From NCBI GenBank assembly GCA_031550205.1, contig JAVBOV010000001.1, forward strand, positions 1 to 6,915: a stretch of DNA of 6,915 nucleotides, read 5' to 3'. This DNA is from JAVBOV01 sp031550205 (GTDB lineage Bacteria; Pseudomonadota; Alphaproteobacteria; RF32; CAG-239). Position 1 is the first letter of the stretch. Each line of letters starts with the position of its first letter. A model generated the notes under the pieces. The model saw nothing but the letters and a program-made list of their open reading frames with translations. It ran no database searches and was not told the origin of the DNA. Position numbers and translations under genes: made by a program. Shown here piece after piece: positions 1 through 5,080 of this stretch.

Positions 1-1
1 A

Positions 2-421
2 AACCCCGTTTCCAAAGAAGGCACACTCATCATCCGCCCGGGTTTTTTCCACCCCATAAGCTGCATCGATTTAAAATCAAAAACTGATTTTAGAGAGATA
101 GATGGAAGCAAAACACGGAGCACAGAAGCGGAATGTACACAATTAGTACATGAGCATTCGAGCACCGGATTTTGTGACAGATACTCTATAAAATCAGTTT
201 TTCTAATAGGCGAAGCCGGCGGCTACATCAGCCCATCCTCCGCCGAAGGCATCAGCTACGCTTTCCGCACCGCCAAAATTTTGGCGCAAAGCAATTTCAA
301 CCCAACAACCTTCCGCCTCAAAATGCGCCTGGTTCAAATAGATTTATTTTATAAAAAGCTCAAAGCCCTCCTCATGTACACCCCCAGCCTCCGCCACCTG
401 ATTATGTTACTGTCAAAATAA
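2..421 (+). CDS. FAD-dependent oxidoreductase (geranylgeranyl-reductase-like), C-terminal part, with in-frame palindromic insertion
   Basis: The reading frame is open from base 2 to the TAA at 419-421 (139 codons); the start lies outside the window. Fragment residues 70-87 read GEAGGYISPSSAEGISYA. This matches the conserved FAD-contacting segment near the C-terminal end of the FAD-binding domain in geranylgeranyl-reductase-like flavoproteins, usually written G(D/E)AAGFISPSSxEGIS. The tail after it (about 50 residues, rich in K, L and M) is a normal C-terminal extension for the group. Residues 1-22 (NPVSKEGTLIIRPGFFHPIS...) fit the strand before that motif. Residues about 25-64 look out of place: hydrophilic, with three cysteines, and encoded by a palindromic DNA element (see 72-202). 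Removing 117 bp restores a continuous ...ISCIDLKSVFLIGEAGG. The family assignment is firm, the substrate is unknown, and whether the enzyme still works with the insertion cannot be told from sequence. Confidence 0.8.
   Translation, partial: NPVSKEGTLIIRPGFFHPISCIDLKSKTDFREIDGSKTRSTEAECTQLVHEHSSTGFCDRYSIKSVFLIGEAGGYISPSSAEGISYAFRTAKILAQSNFNPTTFRLKMRLVQIDLFYKKLKALLMYTPSLRHLIMLLSK
72..202 (+). repeat. In-frame palindromic element inside a protein gene (Rickettsia-palindromic-element-like)
   Basis: A 14-bp perfect inverted repeat closes the element: aaaaactgatttta at 79-92 and taaaatcagttttt at 189-202. The 8-mer taaaatca occurs as a direct repeat at 72-79 and 189-196, exactly 117 bp (39 codons) apart. 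Excising one period rejoins the host frame without change. The interior has further weak symmetry, including tgtac (134-138) with gtaca (146-150) around a 7-nt loop, so the RNA could fold as one long imperfect hairpin. The inserted peptide is open in the host frame. Rickettsia and Wolbachia are known to carry palindromic elements of similar size (about 100-150 bp) that insert in frame into genes. Membership of a named family is not claimed. Confidence 0.72.
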
Positions 422-425
422 TATC

Positions 426-470
426 TTTGTCATTCGCTTGGATTGCCGCACTCCGCTTAGCTCATGACGC
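426..470. repeat. Candidate short dispersed intergenic repeat
   Basis: The segment between the oxidoreductase stop codon and the terminator begins ttgtcattcgcttggattgc and ends with ctcatgacg. Its ends contain the inverted pair gtcat (429-433) and atgac (464-468). Wording of this kind (gtcat...ttgc...cgc...ctc...atgac) is typical of small dispersed repeats seen between genes in many bacteria. Only one copy is in the window, so the call rests on resemblance. Confidence 0.35.
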
Positions 471-477
471 ACAAAAA

Positions 478-501
478 AAACCCGCCACAACCGGCGGGTT
501 T
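478..501 (-). terminator. Rho-independent terminator of the 510-851 gene
   Basis: The stem aaacccgcc / ggcgggttt (478-486 with 493-501) has a 6-nt loop. On the minus strand it is followed by a run of eight or more T (the A-run at 473-480), directly after the minus-strand stop codon at 510-512. On the plus strand only three T follow the stem, so it should end the oxidoreductase transcript less well. Confidence 0.85.
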
Positions 502-509
502 AAACGTGC

Positions 510-851
510 TTACAAATAATAAAGTGCAGGAGGCACCTTCAAAGACAACAATTTTGCCACCTTTTTAGCAACATTATCATCATCTAAAACCTGCGGATGC
601 CTGCTAATCCCCTTGCGCATAAATTCCATTTTTTTAATATGGTTTTCCAAGTCATGGGTTCTCCCAAGCTCGCCTTTGGCATCCATCAGTTGCAAAGAAG
701 CTATGTTTATATCCAAAACCTTAATCGCTTTCTGAAGCGCATTGGTTTCAAACACAATAACCTCAACTTTTTCCTTGCCAAGGTTAACAAATCCAGCGCT
801 TTCAAAAGCCTTAAACTTAGGCTGCCCGAAAACAATAATAAACTTTCCCAT
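510..851 (-). CDS. Small protein of unknown function (113 aa)
   Basis: I do not recognise this protein. It begins MGKFIIVFGQPKFKAFESAG and ends KVPPALYYL. It is soluble-looking, has no signal peptide or membrane segment, and is rich in K, V, L and A. A central stretch (about residues 38-75) looks helical and charged (THDLENHIKKMEFMRKG). It is preferred to the overlapping plus-strand frame at 597-893 for three reasons: a strong terminator lies 9 bp after its stop codon with the T-run on the minus strand, a promoter-like TTGACA lies at the right distance upstream, and its codons favour GCC and GGC like the other resident genes. No Shine-Dalgarno is visible before the ATG; the leader is A/T-rich (ttaaaaaaatatcaaaatta), as it is for the divergent neighbour at 1008. 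The next gene upstream is divergent, so it is probably transcribed alone. Confidence 0.6.
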   Translation of the reverse strand: MGKFIIVFGQPKFKAFESAGFVNLGKEKVEVIVFETNALQKAIKVLDINIASLQLMDAKGELGRTHDLENHIKKMEFMRKGISRHPQVLDDDNVAKKVAKLLSLKVPPALYYL

Positions 852-897
852 AATTTTGATATTTTTTTAATTGTTACAATAATATTAAATTAGCTCT

Positions 898-926
898 TTT
901 TTAGCATTTTCTCAAAATTTTGTCAA
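898..926 (-). promoter_or_regulatory. Possible promoter for the 510-851 gene
   Basis: On the minus strand TTGACA (926-921) is a perfect -35. Seventeen bases later TAAAAA (903-898) is a mediocre -10. This would give a leader of about 40 nt. The -35 is good and the -10 weak, so confidence is limited. Confidence 0.35.
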
Positions 927-934
927 CAATCCAT

Positions 935-963
935 TTGACGCATAGACAAAAACGTGCTATATT
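935..963 (+). promoter_or_regulatory. Sigma-70-type promoter for the secreted protein gene
   Basis: TTGACG (935-940), a 17-bp spacer and TATATT (958-963) form a near-consensus promoter. Transcription should start near 970, about 38 nt before the ATG at 1008. It lies back to back with the minus-strand promoter at 898-926. Confidence 0.65.
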
Positions 964-1007
964 TTTCTCGTTAAATTGAATTATTTATTAAAAAAACAAA
1001 TATTATC

Positions 1008-1973
1008 ATGAAAAAAGTTTTATTATTTTTATTTGCAGCCGCTTCAGTTTCCGCCGCTGCGCAAACCCTGCCCAAAGAACATTCCTTAAAGGAAATTGCC
1101 GACCGCCATCGTTATGATGTCAACGTCACCGACAGCAGCCACTATTTTGTAACCTTTGTCTTAAACCTCACGGAAAAAGACAATTACCCGCTGGTGGTTA
1201 CCAAGCGAATTGATGAGACAAACATCCGCAAAGAGGAATATCAAATTGGTTATGATACCAAAATGAACCTTTTTGTTGACGGACGCCTTCACAAGATTCA
1301 AATCTACGTGGAAAACGGCAAGGTTTACATCTACCGCTACAACGTGGTTAAACCGGAACAGCTTAAAGAGCGTGAAAAGCAGTTCAAAAAAGGCCTGATT
1401 GCCAAGGATAATTACCCCGGCGAAGCAGATTATGAAGGCGGCGCCTTTACAGACCGTTTTTTGGTTAAAAAGCTTTACTTTGACGTTTTTTATCAACGCT
1501 GGCGCGAAGATGAAAAATATTTCAAAAGAAAGCAAAGTGAAAGCATGGTGGTTGACCAGGACTTTTATGTTGCCAACGGCAAAAACATCCCTGAGGTGTT
1601 AAGTCAATATAACAAAGGCAACTACTGGCACAATTACAAAATTGCCACCAACGGCAAAGATTTTGCAGTTGCTTTCACCACCGAAGAACGCCGGCCGATG
1701 ATTGAGCTTAACTTTGCCGAAGGCGGCAAGGTTCGCGGAAAAAACTATGAACTTAGGCCAAAAGCCAAATTCACCGACAGTTTCCGCACTGCTCAAAACG
1801 ACGAGTATCAGATTGTTGTTGAAGACGGCACTTTTGAGATATGTTATTTTGAACATATCGCCGGCACCTCGGTACGCGGCCCGCTAAAACACCGCATCCA
1901 ATGGTCGGTAAATTATGAAACCAACGAATGGAGACAGGTGCATAATCAAGAGTACCAAACTCCTCAGCAATAA
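1008..1973 (+). CDS. Secreted protein of unknown function (321 aa)
   Basis: The N-terminus MKKVLLFLFAAASVSAAAQT is a classic Sec signal peptide: two lysines, a hydrophobic core, and an AAA-Q cleavage site after about residue 18. There is no lipobox, so the product should be periplasmic or exported. The mature part (about 300 residues) is hydrophilic and rich in Y, K, E, N and F, with short repeated beta-like stretches (KIQIYVENGKVYIYRYNVV, YQIVVEDGTFEICYF). It contains a single cysteine near the C-terminus and no membrane segment. I recognise no catalytic motif and no family. The ATG is the first in frame after a good promoter at 935-963; there is no clear Shine-Dalgarno. A strong terminator starts 3 bp after the stop codon, so the gene is monocistronic. 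It looks like a real, expressed but uncharacterised envelope protein. Confidence 0.85.
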   Translation: MKKVLLFLFAAASVSAAAQTLPKEHSLKEIADRHRYDVNVTDSSHYFVTFVLNLTEKDNYPLVVTKRIDETNIRKEEYQIGYDTKMNLFVDGRLHKIQIYVENGKVYIYRYNVVKPEQLKEREKQFKKGLIAKDNYPGEADYEGGAFTDRFLVKKLYFDVFYQRWREDEKYFKRKQSESMVVDQDFYVANGKNIPEVLSQYNKGNYWHNYKIATNGKDFAVAFTTEERRPMIELNFAEGGKVRGKNYELRPKAKFTDSFRTAQNDEYQIVVEDGTFEICYFEHIAGTSVRGPLKHRIQWSVNYETNEWRQVHNQEYQTPQQ

Positions 1974-1976
1974 AAG

Positions 1977-2007
1977 AAGAGGCTCTGTTACAGAGCCTCT
2001 TTTTTTA
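1977..2007. terminator. Bidirectional terminator between converging genes
   Basis: The perfect 11-bp stem aagaggctctg / cagagcctctt (1977-1987 with 1991-2001) has a 3-nt loop. A long T-run follows on the plus strand, and a shorter one (ttttattg, from 1970-1976) follows on the minus strand. It serves the secreted protein gene and probably also the transporter gene ending at 2054. Confidence 0.92.
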
Positions 2008-2008
2008 T

Positions 2009-2052
2009 TGTCATCCTGAGGTTTGCACAGCAAACCGTGAGGATCTCGGCCT
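2009..2052. repeat. Candidate short dispersed repeat with hairpin
   Basis: The segment starts tgtcatcctgagg and ends cgtgaggatctcgg around the hairpin ggtttgc-aca-gcaaacc (2020-2036). The frame gtcatcctgag...gaggatct is the signature of short repeats scattered between genes in many bacteria. Only one copy is in the window. It sits between the terminator and the stop codon of the transporter gene. Confidence 0.5.
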
Positions 2053-2053
2053 T

Positions 2054-3376
2054 TTATAAGTACATCAACCACGCATAAATGGTTGAAATTACAACCGTTG
2101 CAATCATCACCGGAATACCCCACAGCATAAATTGCACAAAGCCGATGCCTCTGTGGTTTTTGGCGGCAATTCCGGCCACCACCACATTGGCGGACGCCCC
2201 GACAATGGTTCCGTTTCCGCCGTAGCATGCGCCCATCAAAAGCGCCCACCACAAAGGCATTGCGGCTTCTCTGCCGCCGATTGCCGGCTCAACCGCTCCC
2301 ACAATCGGAATCATTGTCGCCACAAACGGAATATTATCAATAAAGCTTGATAACCCGGCGGCAGACCACATCAAAATAAACATCAGCTTGGCAAAAGAAC
2401 CTTCCGTCCACTCAATCAGCTTGTGTCCGGCCAAATCCAAGAGTCCGGTCACTTCCAAACCTGCCACAATCACAAACAAACCGGCAAAAAAGAAGATGGT
2501 AATCCAATCCACATTGCCCAGAATACCGCGCATTTTGTCTTCTTCAACCTGCACTTTATCTCCCAAAGTATATAAGAACAAAAGCGCTGTAGCCCCCATA
2601 ATGGCAATTGTTCCGGTATCCAAACCCAAACGGTGTGCAAACACAAACCCGCATATTACTGAACCCAAAACAAACAAAGATTTTTTCAAAAGCGGCTGAT
2701 CTGCCAAATGCTCTTTCTCATCAATTTTCATAATCAACTTGCGGTTTTTCTCAGCCGCATGCAGTTTTCTGCCCCAAATTACATCAAACGCCAAAACCAA
2801 CATAATCATCAAAAGATAAGAAATCGGCAGCATATTATATATAAAGTCCATAAAGCTGAGACCGAGCTTTGAACCGATTAAAATGTTTGGCGGGTCGCCG
2901 ATTAAGGTTGCAGCACCGCCAATATTGCTTGAAAAAATCATCAGCATCAAGTATGGAAAAGATCTCACTTCCAAAGTCTTGGTAATCTGAATTACAATCG
3001 GCGTCATCAAAAGCACCGTTGTCACGTTGTCAATAAAGCCTGAGAGCACCCCGGTCAAAAGCGTCATCACCGCCAAAAGCGCTCTTGGGTTTGCTTTCAC
3101 TTTTTTGGCAATCCAAATTGCGCTGAACTGAAACACTCCGGTTTTTTCCATTACCGCAATAATCACCATCATGCCGATTAAAAGATTAATTGTGTTAAAG
3201 TCCACACTCCTGATTGCCTGAATTTGACTCAAAACCCCAAACACAATCATCAATGCCGCGCCGAACAACGCCACAATCGCCCTGTTTACTTTTTCGGTAA
3301 AAATAACCAGATAACACACACTCATAATTGATATCGCCACAATCTGTGCATTCAAATTAAAAAAAGCATTAAGCAT
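2054..3376 (-). CDS. ArsB/NhaD-superfamily ion transporter (inner membrane)
   Basis: The protein has 440 residues, nearly all hydrophobic, with about 11-12 membrane segments. It shows the internal two-fold repeat of the ArsB/NhaD branch of the ion transporter superfamily. The first half has FIDN (114-117), a TPI segment and SSNIGGAATLIGDPPNILIGS (149-169). The second half has FIDN (345-348), an IPI segment and GGNGTIVGASANVV (386-399). In this fold the paired re-entrant loops with Asn and Gly residues line the substrate site. Family members export arsenite or exchange Na+/H+, or carry dicarboxylates; sequence alone does not choose, and no arsR or arsC lies nearby. The start at 3376 (MLNAFFNLN) is preferred to a start 15 codons upstream, because an aggag Shine-Dalgarno lies 7 bp before it and the extra residues (MLRCLRIWWQQRRKI) look like translated leader. 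The gene is transcribed alone, convergent with 1008-1973 and divergent from the lipoprotein operon. Confidence 0.9.
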   Translation of the reverse strand: MLNAFFNLNAQIVAISIMSVCYLVIFTEKVNRAIVALFGAALMIVFGVLSQIQAIRSVDFNTINLLIGMMVIIAVMEKTGVFQFSAIWIAKKVKANPRALLAVMTLLTGVLSGFIDNVTTVLLMTPIVIQITKTLEVRSFPYLMLMIFSSNIGGAATLIGDPPNILIGSKLGLSFMDFIYNMLPISYLLMIMLVLAFDVIWGRKLHAAEKNRKLIMKIDEKEHLADQPLLKKSLFVLGSVICGFVFAHRLGLDTGTIAIMGATALLFLYTLGDKVQVEEDKMRGILGNVDWITIFFFAGLFVIVAGLEVTGLLDLAGHKLIEWTEGSFAKLMFILMWSAAGLSSFIDNIPFVATMIPIVGAVEPAIGGREAAMPLWWALLMGACYGGNGTIVGASANVVVAGIAAKNHRGIGFVQFMLWGIPVMIATVVISTIYAWLMYL

Positions 3377-3383
3377 AATCTTT

Positions 3384-3388
3384 CTCCT
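3384..3388 (-). promoter_or_regulatory. Ribosome binding site that sets the transporter start
   Basis: The minus strand reads aggag here, 7 bases before the ATG at 3376-3374. The upstream in-frame ATG at 3421 has no comparable site, so this decides the start. Confidence 0.75.
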
Positions 3389-3472
3389 CTGCTGCCACCA
3401 TATCCTCAAACACCTTAACAAGCGTTTAAGAAGCTCACATGCTCAATTTTCTTATTGAAAAATTAGCCGCTT

Positions 3473-3489
3473 TATAATATTCATATAAT
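3473..3489 (+). promoter_or_regulatory. Tandem -10-like boxes before the lipoprotein operon
   Basis: TATAAT occurs twice, at 3473-3478 and 3484-3489, in the gap between divergent genes. A TTGAAA at 3455-3460 is the only good -35 candidate, but its spacing to either box (12 or 23 bp) is not ideal. The promoter probably lies here; its exact elements are unsure. Confidence 0.4.
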
Positions 3490-3505
3490 AAAGGAGAGAT
3501 ATATC

Positions 3506-3670
3506 ATGATCCGCATCATTTTAACTGTAAGCCTCATCTTTTGCCTTTCCGGCTGTGCCCAAACAAAGAAAGCTTGGCAAAATATCAAAGGCCTTGGCTC
3601 AAACACGGCCGACCTTGCCAAAGACGGCGGCAGCACTGCTGTTAACAGCGCCAAAAACCCCATACAATAA
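3506..3670 (+). CDS. Small lipoprotein (54 aa), entericidin-like in size
   Basis: The ATG at 3506 follows an aaggag Shine-Dalgarno (3491-3496) at good spacing. The product begins MIRIILTVSLIFCLSGCAQT: a positive start, a hydrophobic core and the lipobox LSGC, with C17 as the lipidated residue. The mature part is only 38 residues (KKAWQNIKGLGSNTADLAKD, then a Gly/Ala/Ser/Asn-rich tail ending NPIQ). Size and layout resemble entericidin-type small lipoproteins, which have a Cys followed by a short amphipathic helix and are part of an envelope stress or toxin-like pair in enterobacteria. The resemblance is loose, so no function is assigned. Its stop codon is 10 bp before the next lipoprotein start, which places both in one operon. 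Confidence 0.75.
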   Translation: MIRIILTVSLIFCLSGCAQTKKAWQNIKGLGSNTADLAKDGGSTAVNSAKNPIQ

Positions 3671-3680
3671 GAGAATATAA

Positions 3681-4007
3681 ATGAAGTTTTTAAACATCTT
3701 AATCGCCCTTTTTTTAATCTCCGGCTGTGTCAGCCGCGACAAATCGGGCGCAGAATTAACCTCCCGCTGGATTGGCCGCGAGTTTGACGAATTTGTATCC
3801 TTAAACGGCGCGCCCGGCAAAAAATTCGTACTTCAAAATAAAGACGTTTCATATAACTGGGAAAGTTACCAAAAAATCAACAAAGAACCTTACAAATGCC
3901 GCGCCACAATTCTGGTAGATTCAAAAGGTTTGGTAAGGCAAATCACCGTAATTAACGACAGCCTCGGCTACTGGGGCTTGTCTTATTGCGCTGAAGTGCT
4001 TAGATAA
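3681..4007 (+). CDS. Lipoprotein (108 aa), BamE/SmpA-like outline
   Basis: The signal MKFLNILIALFLISGC ends in the lipobox LISGC (C16), and lacks an obvious Asp at +2, so outer-membrane sorting is plausible. The mature part reads RWIGREFDEFVSLNGAPGKK..., a pattern in which a helix leads into a G-x-P turn, followed by strands ending VSYNW, CRATILVDSKGLVRQITV and SYCAEVL. This order (helix, NGAP turn, W-containing strand, C, strand with a turn) is common in small alphaproteobacterial lipoproteins with a BamE/SmpA-like fold. C73 and C103 could form a disulfide. The start has only a weak Shine-Dalgarno-like gag close behind the previous stop codon, so translation may be coupled to the 54-aa lipoprotein. 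The specific function is unknown. Confidence 0.8.
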   Translation: MKFLNILIALFLISGCVSRDKSGAELTSRWIGREFDEFVSLNGAPGKKFVLQNKDVSYNWESYQKINKEPYKCRATILVDSKGLVRQITVINDSLGYWGLSYCAEVLR

Positions 4008-4045
4008 CTTACGATACATAACATTAACAAACAAAGGAGGGACTT

Positions 4046-4450
4046 ATGACAACCTATCAATTCCTATCAAAAAAACTACAAAAGTTCACGTTGGTTGAAT
4101 TCGCCATGGTAAAGTGGGTTTACATCACTTTGGGCGTGTTAATCGCATCGCTTTATACGCCTTTGCTCGCCGTTTCCGGCTGGGCGTTTCTGGTCATCAC
4201 TCTGCTCGCCGGTCTGCCTTTAATCGTTTATACTCTGGGCTTTAAGGGCGGCATCAAACAAAAATGCAGGCAATATCTTCAAAACAACAATCCCTCAAAC
4301 CAAGTCCTAACCTTAATCAGTTGCTCTTTTTTGGGCATCGCTGCCGCGGCATTTTGCCCGGTTTTGGCAAGCTATGAATGGTGGGTATATATTCTGATTA
4401 TGCTTATTCTGGTTGCCAAGCCGTTCAACCACGTTTTTTTAAGAAAATAA
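4046..4450 (+). CDS. Four-helix inner-membrane protein of unknown function (134 aa)
   Basis: A strong Shine-Dalgarno (aaaggagg, 4033-4040) sits 5 bases before the ATG. The product has a cytoplasmic-looking amphipathic N-terminus (about 20 residues, K-rich) and four hydrophobic segments at about 23-42, 46-64, 87-107 and 111-127, with a basic loop (GGIKQKCRQYLQNNN) between helices 2 and 3 and a basic end (FLRK). By the positive-inside rule both ends and the central loop should face the cytoplasm. I recognise no family. It follows the two lipoprotein genes after 38 bp on the same strand and is followed by a terminator, so it is probably the last gene of a small envelope operon. Confidence 0.8.
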   Translation: MTTYQFLSKKLQKFTLVEFAMVKWVYITLGVLIASLYTPLLAVSGWAFLVITLLAGLPLIVYTLGFKGGIKQKCRQYLQNNNPSNQVLTLISCSFLGIAAAAFCPVLASYEWWVYILIMLILVAKPFNHVFLRK

Positions 4451-4466
4451 AACAGCAATGAAAATC

Positions 4467-4502
4467 AAAAAGGCTTTCAGATTTTTCTGAAAGCCTTTTT
4501 TT
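4467..4502. terminator. Terminator of the lipoprotein/membrane operon, also abutting a tRNA-Met 3' end
   Basis: The stem aaaaaggctttcag / ctgaaagccttttt (4467-4480 with 4487-4500) has a 6-nt loop and a T-run on the plus strand; on the minus strand T-runs also follow. Two bases further on lies a tRNA-Met 3' end in minus orientation. The core stem differs from the tRNA terminator at 6490-6518 by a compensated base pair (aaggctttcag versus aagggtttcag), so the two are probably related. Confidence 0.88.
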
Positions 4503-4504
4503 GT

Positions 4505-4646
4505 TGGTAGCGAGGGGCGGATTTGTCCTGCGCTACGCTTCGTTCCACTGCGGTTTTGGGCTTTGCCCACCGGCGTACTTCCGTCCGCCTAAACCTTGTA
4601 GTGAACCATCTTCCTCGACGGTTCAAACCGAACTCGCTAATTACCA
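4505..4646. repeat. Module with tRNA-Met 3' ends as inverted termini
   Basis: Bases 4505-4525 (tggtagcgaggggcggatttg) are identical to the 3' end of the tRNA-Met gene at 6525-6545. At the other end 4615-4627 (tcgacggttcaaa) matches the T-arm of the same tRNA in the opposite orientation, followed by a degenerate acceptor end ctcgctaattacca (4633-4646). The interior holds further inverted pairs: ggcgga/tccgcc (4516-4521 with 4584-4589), gggctttgccc, and gaacc/ggttc (4603-4607 with 4620-4624). The 61- and 62-residue frames crossing it have no Shine-Dalgarno and are read as chance. It looks like a tRNA-derived palindromic repeat; copy number elsewhere is unknown. Confidence 0.5.
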
Positions 4647-4647
4647 T

Positions 4648-4679
4648 AAAAAAAAGACACCTCAAGGGTGTCCTTTTTT
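4648..4679. terminator. Bidirectional terminator after the tRNA-Met 3' half
   Basis: The stem gacacc / ggtgtc (4656-4661 with 4667-4672) has a 5-nt loop, extended by A- and T-runs on both sides. On the minus strand it directly follows the CCA end of the tRNA fragment at 4681 and has an 8-base T-run, as expected for a tRNA gene terminator. Confidence 0.8.
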
Positions 4680-4680
4680 A

Positions 4681-4725
4681 TGGTAGCGAGGGGCGGATTT
4701 GAACCGTCGACACGCGGATTATGAT
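4681..4725 (-). pseudogene. 3' half of a tRNA-Met gene (CCA end to anticodon loop)
   Basis: These 45 bases are identical to 6525-6569, the CCA end, T-arm, variable region and 3' side of the anticodon arm including the anticodon. Identity stops exactly after cggattatgat; the following bases (gccagagcgc) do not form the rest of the anticodon stem or a D-arm. The fragment cannot make a tRNA alone. It keeps a terminator on its 3' side, so it is probably the displaced end of a once complete gene. Confidence 0.85.
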
Positions 4726-4880
4726 GCCAGAGCGCACGAGGAAAAATACCTTTGACCTTGCCGGTTTTCCGCGGCTCTCAAAAACCTTTGTATCCGCTGA
4801 TGTCTAGATGGTGTAAAACCACCCACCACCACCCGCCTGTGTAAAACAGCCTTATTATGCCGTGCGGCGAAAGCTTCAAT
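4726..4880. other. Gene-free junction; part is a diverged copy of the 6602-6752 spacer
   Basis: Bases 4726-4779 match nothing else in the window. From 4780 the text echoes the spacer beside the intact tRNA: aaaaacctttg (4780-4790) versus aaaaatctttg (6604-6614), atgtctaga (4800-4808 and 6617-6625), and tgcggcgaaa (4863-4872 and 6743-6752), in the same order and orientation. No convincing gene is present. Confidence 0.45.
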
Positions 4881-4890
4881 TTCACATTTC

Positions 4891-4904
4891 TATTGAAATC
4901 AATA
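4891..4904. promoter_or_regulatory. Palindrome overlapping the -35 of the proS leader promoter
   Basis: TATTGAAATCAATA is an inverted repeat (6-bp arms, 2-bp centre) lying on the -35 hexamer. It is flanked by looser symmetry (atttca at 4879-4884, tgaaat at 4911-4916). It could be an operator, or only A/T-rich chance symmetry. Confidence 0.35.
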
Positions 4905-4921
4905 TGAAAATGAAATATACT
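4893..4921 (+). promoter_or_regulatory. Promoter upstream of the leader peptide and proS
   Basis: TTGAAA (4893-4898), a 17-bp spacer and TATACT (4916-4921) match five of six bases in each consensus box. Transcription should begin near 4928, almost at the ATG of the putative leader peptide (4929), so that the leader message could be leaderless. Confidence 0.55.
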
Positions 4922-4928
4922 CCTATCT

Positions 4929-4988
4929 ATGAAACACGCATTTTACATTTCACCTATCTATTTTTTGCCGCCGCCGTTTGGCGGATAA
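4929..4988 (+). CDS. Putative 19-aa proline-rich leader peptide of proS
   Basis: The frame reads MKHAFYISPIYFLPPPFGG and stops at TAA (4986-4988). Four of 19 residues are proline, three of them in a row (CCG CCG CCG, 4968-4976). These codons form the 5' arm of a GC hairpin (4971-4984), and the next gene, 92 bp downstream, encodes prolyl-tRNA synthetase. Known attenuation leaders carry runs of codons for the amino acid handled by the downstream gene, which is the basis of the call. No Shine-Dalgarno precedes the ATG; the predicted transcript start lies within a base or two of it, so leaderless translation is possible. The peptide could still be chance in a short open frame. Confidence 0.45.
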   Translation: MKHAFYISPIYFLPPPFGG

Positions 4989-4990
4989 TT
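4971..4990 (+). promoter_or_regulatory. Possible attenuator hairpin over the proline codons
   Basis: The stem ccgcc / ggcgg (4971-4975 with 4980-4984) has loop gttt and is followed by ataattttct, a short weak U-rich tract. A ribosome paused on the Pro codons would cover the 5' arm and open the hairpin. As a terminator it is weak (5 bp). Confidence 0.4.
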
Positions 4991-5040
4991 TTCTATACGT
5001 GATTTTCAATATCACTTAAAACAATTCATAAAATTTAAAA

Positions 5041-5046
5041 TATAAT
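5041..5046 (+). promoter_or_regulatory. Second -10 candidate for proS
   Basis: A perfect TATAAT lies about 35 bp before the proS ATG within A/T-rich sequence. No good -35 is found at 16-18 bp. If used, it would bypass the putative leader peptide. Confidence 0.35.
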
Positions 5047-5080
5047 GTAAACTCTGTGCAAACAGAAGTTGGAGAACACA

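Noticed and set aside
597..893. 98-residue plus-strand frame
   Set aside because: It lies antisense to the 510-851 gene, has no Shine-Dalgarno or promoter, and the terminator and codon choice support the minus strand.
3377..3421. Longer N-terminus for the transporter (start at 3421)
   Set aside because: The added residues are Arg/Trp-rich and unlike the family start, and the good Shine-Dalgarno favours 3376.
4477..4686. 61- and 62-residue frames on both strands (starting 4501 and 4665)
   Set aside because: They cross a terminator and the tRNA-derived repeat module; the open frames follow from the palindromic repeat and there is no ribosome binding site.
4721..4807. 28-codon frame beginning at the ATG in the tRNA anticodon loop
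   Set aside because: No ribosome binding site, and its start is the anticodon sequence of the tRNA fragment; chance frame.
4681..4880. Two-piece tmRNA (ssrA) or a group I intron in tRNA-Met
   Set aside because: The 45-nt exact identity is to tRNA-Met, there is no tag-peptide frame or tmRNA acceptor 5' strand, and an intron would not contain a second intact tRNA gene in the same orientation.
4726..5080. T-box riboswitch before proS
   Set aside because: No T-box sequence (tggnaccgcg) and no matching antiterminator/terminator pair is visible.
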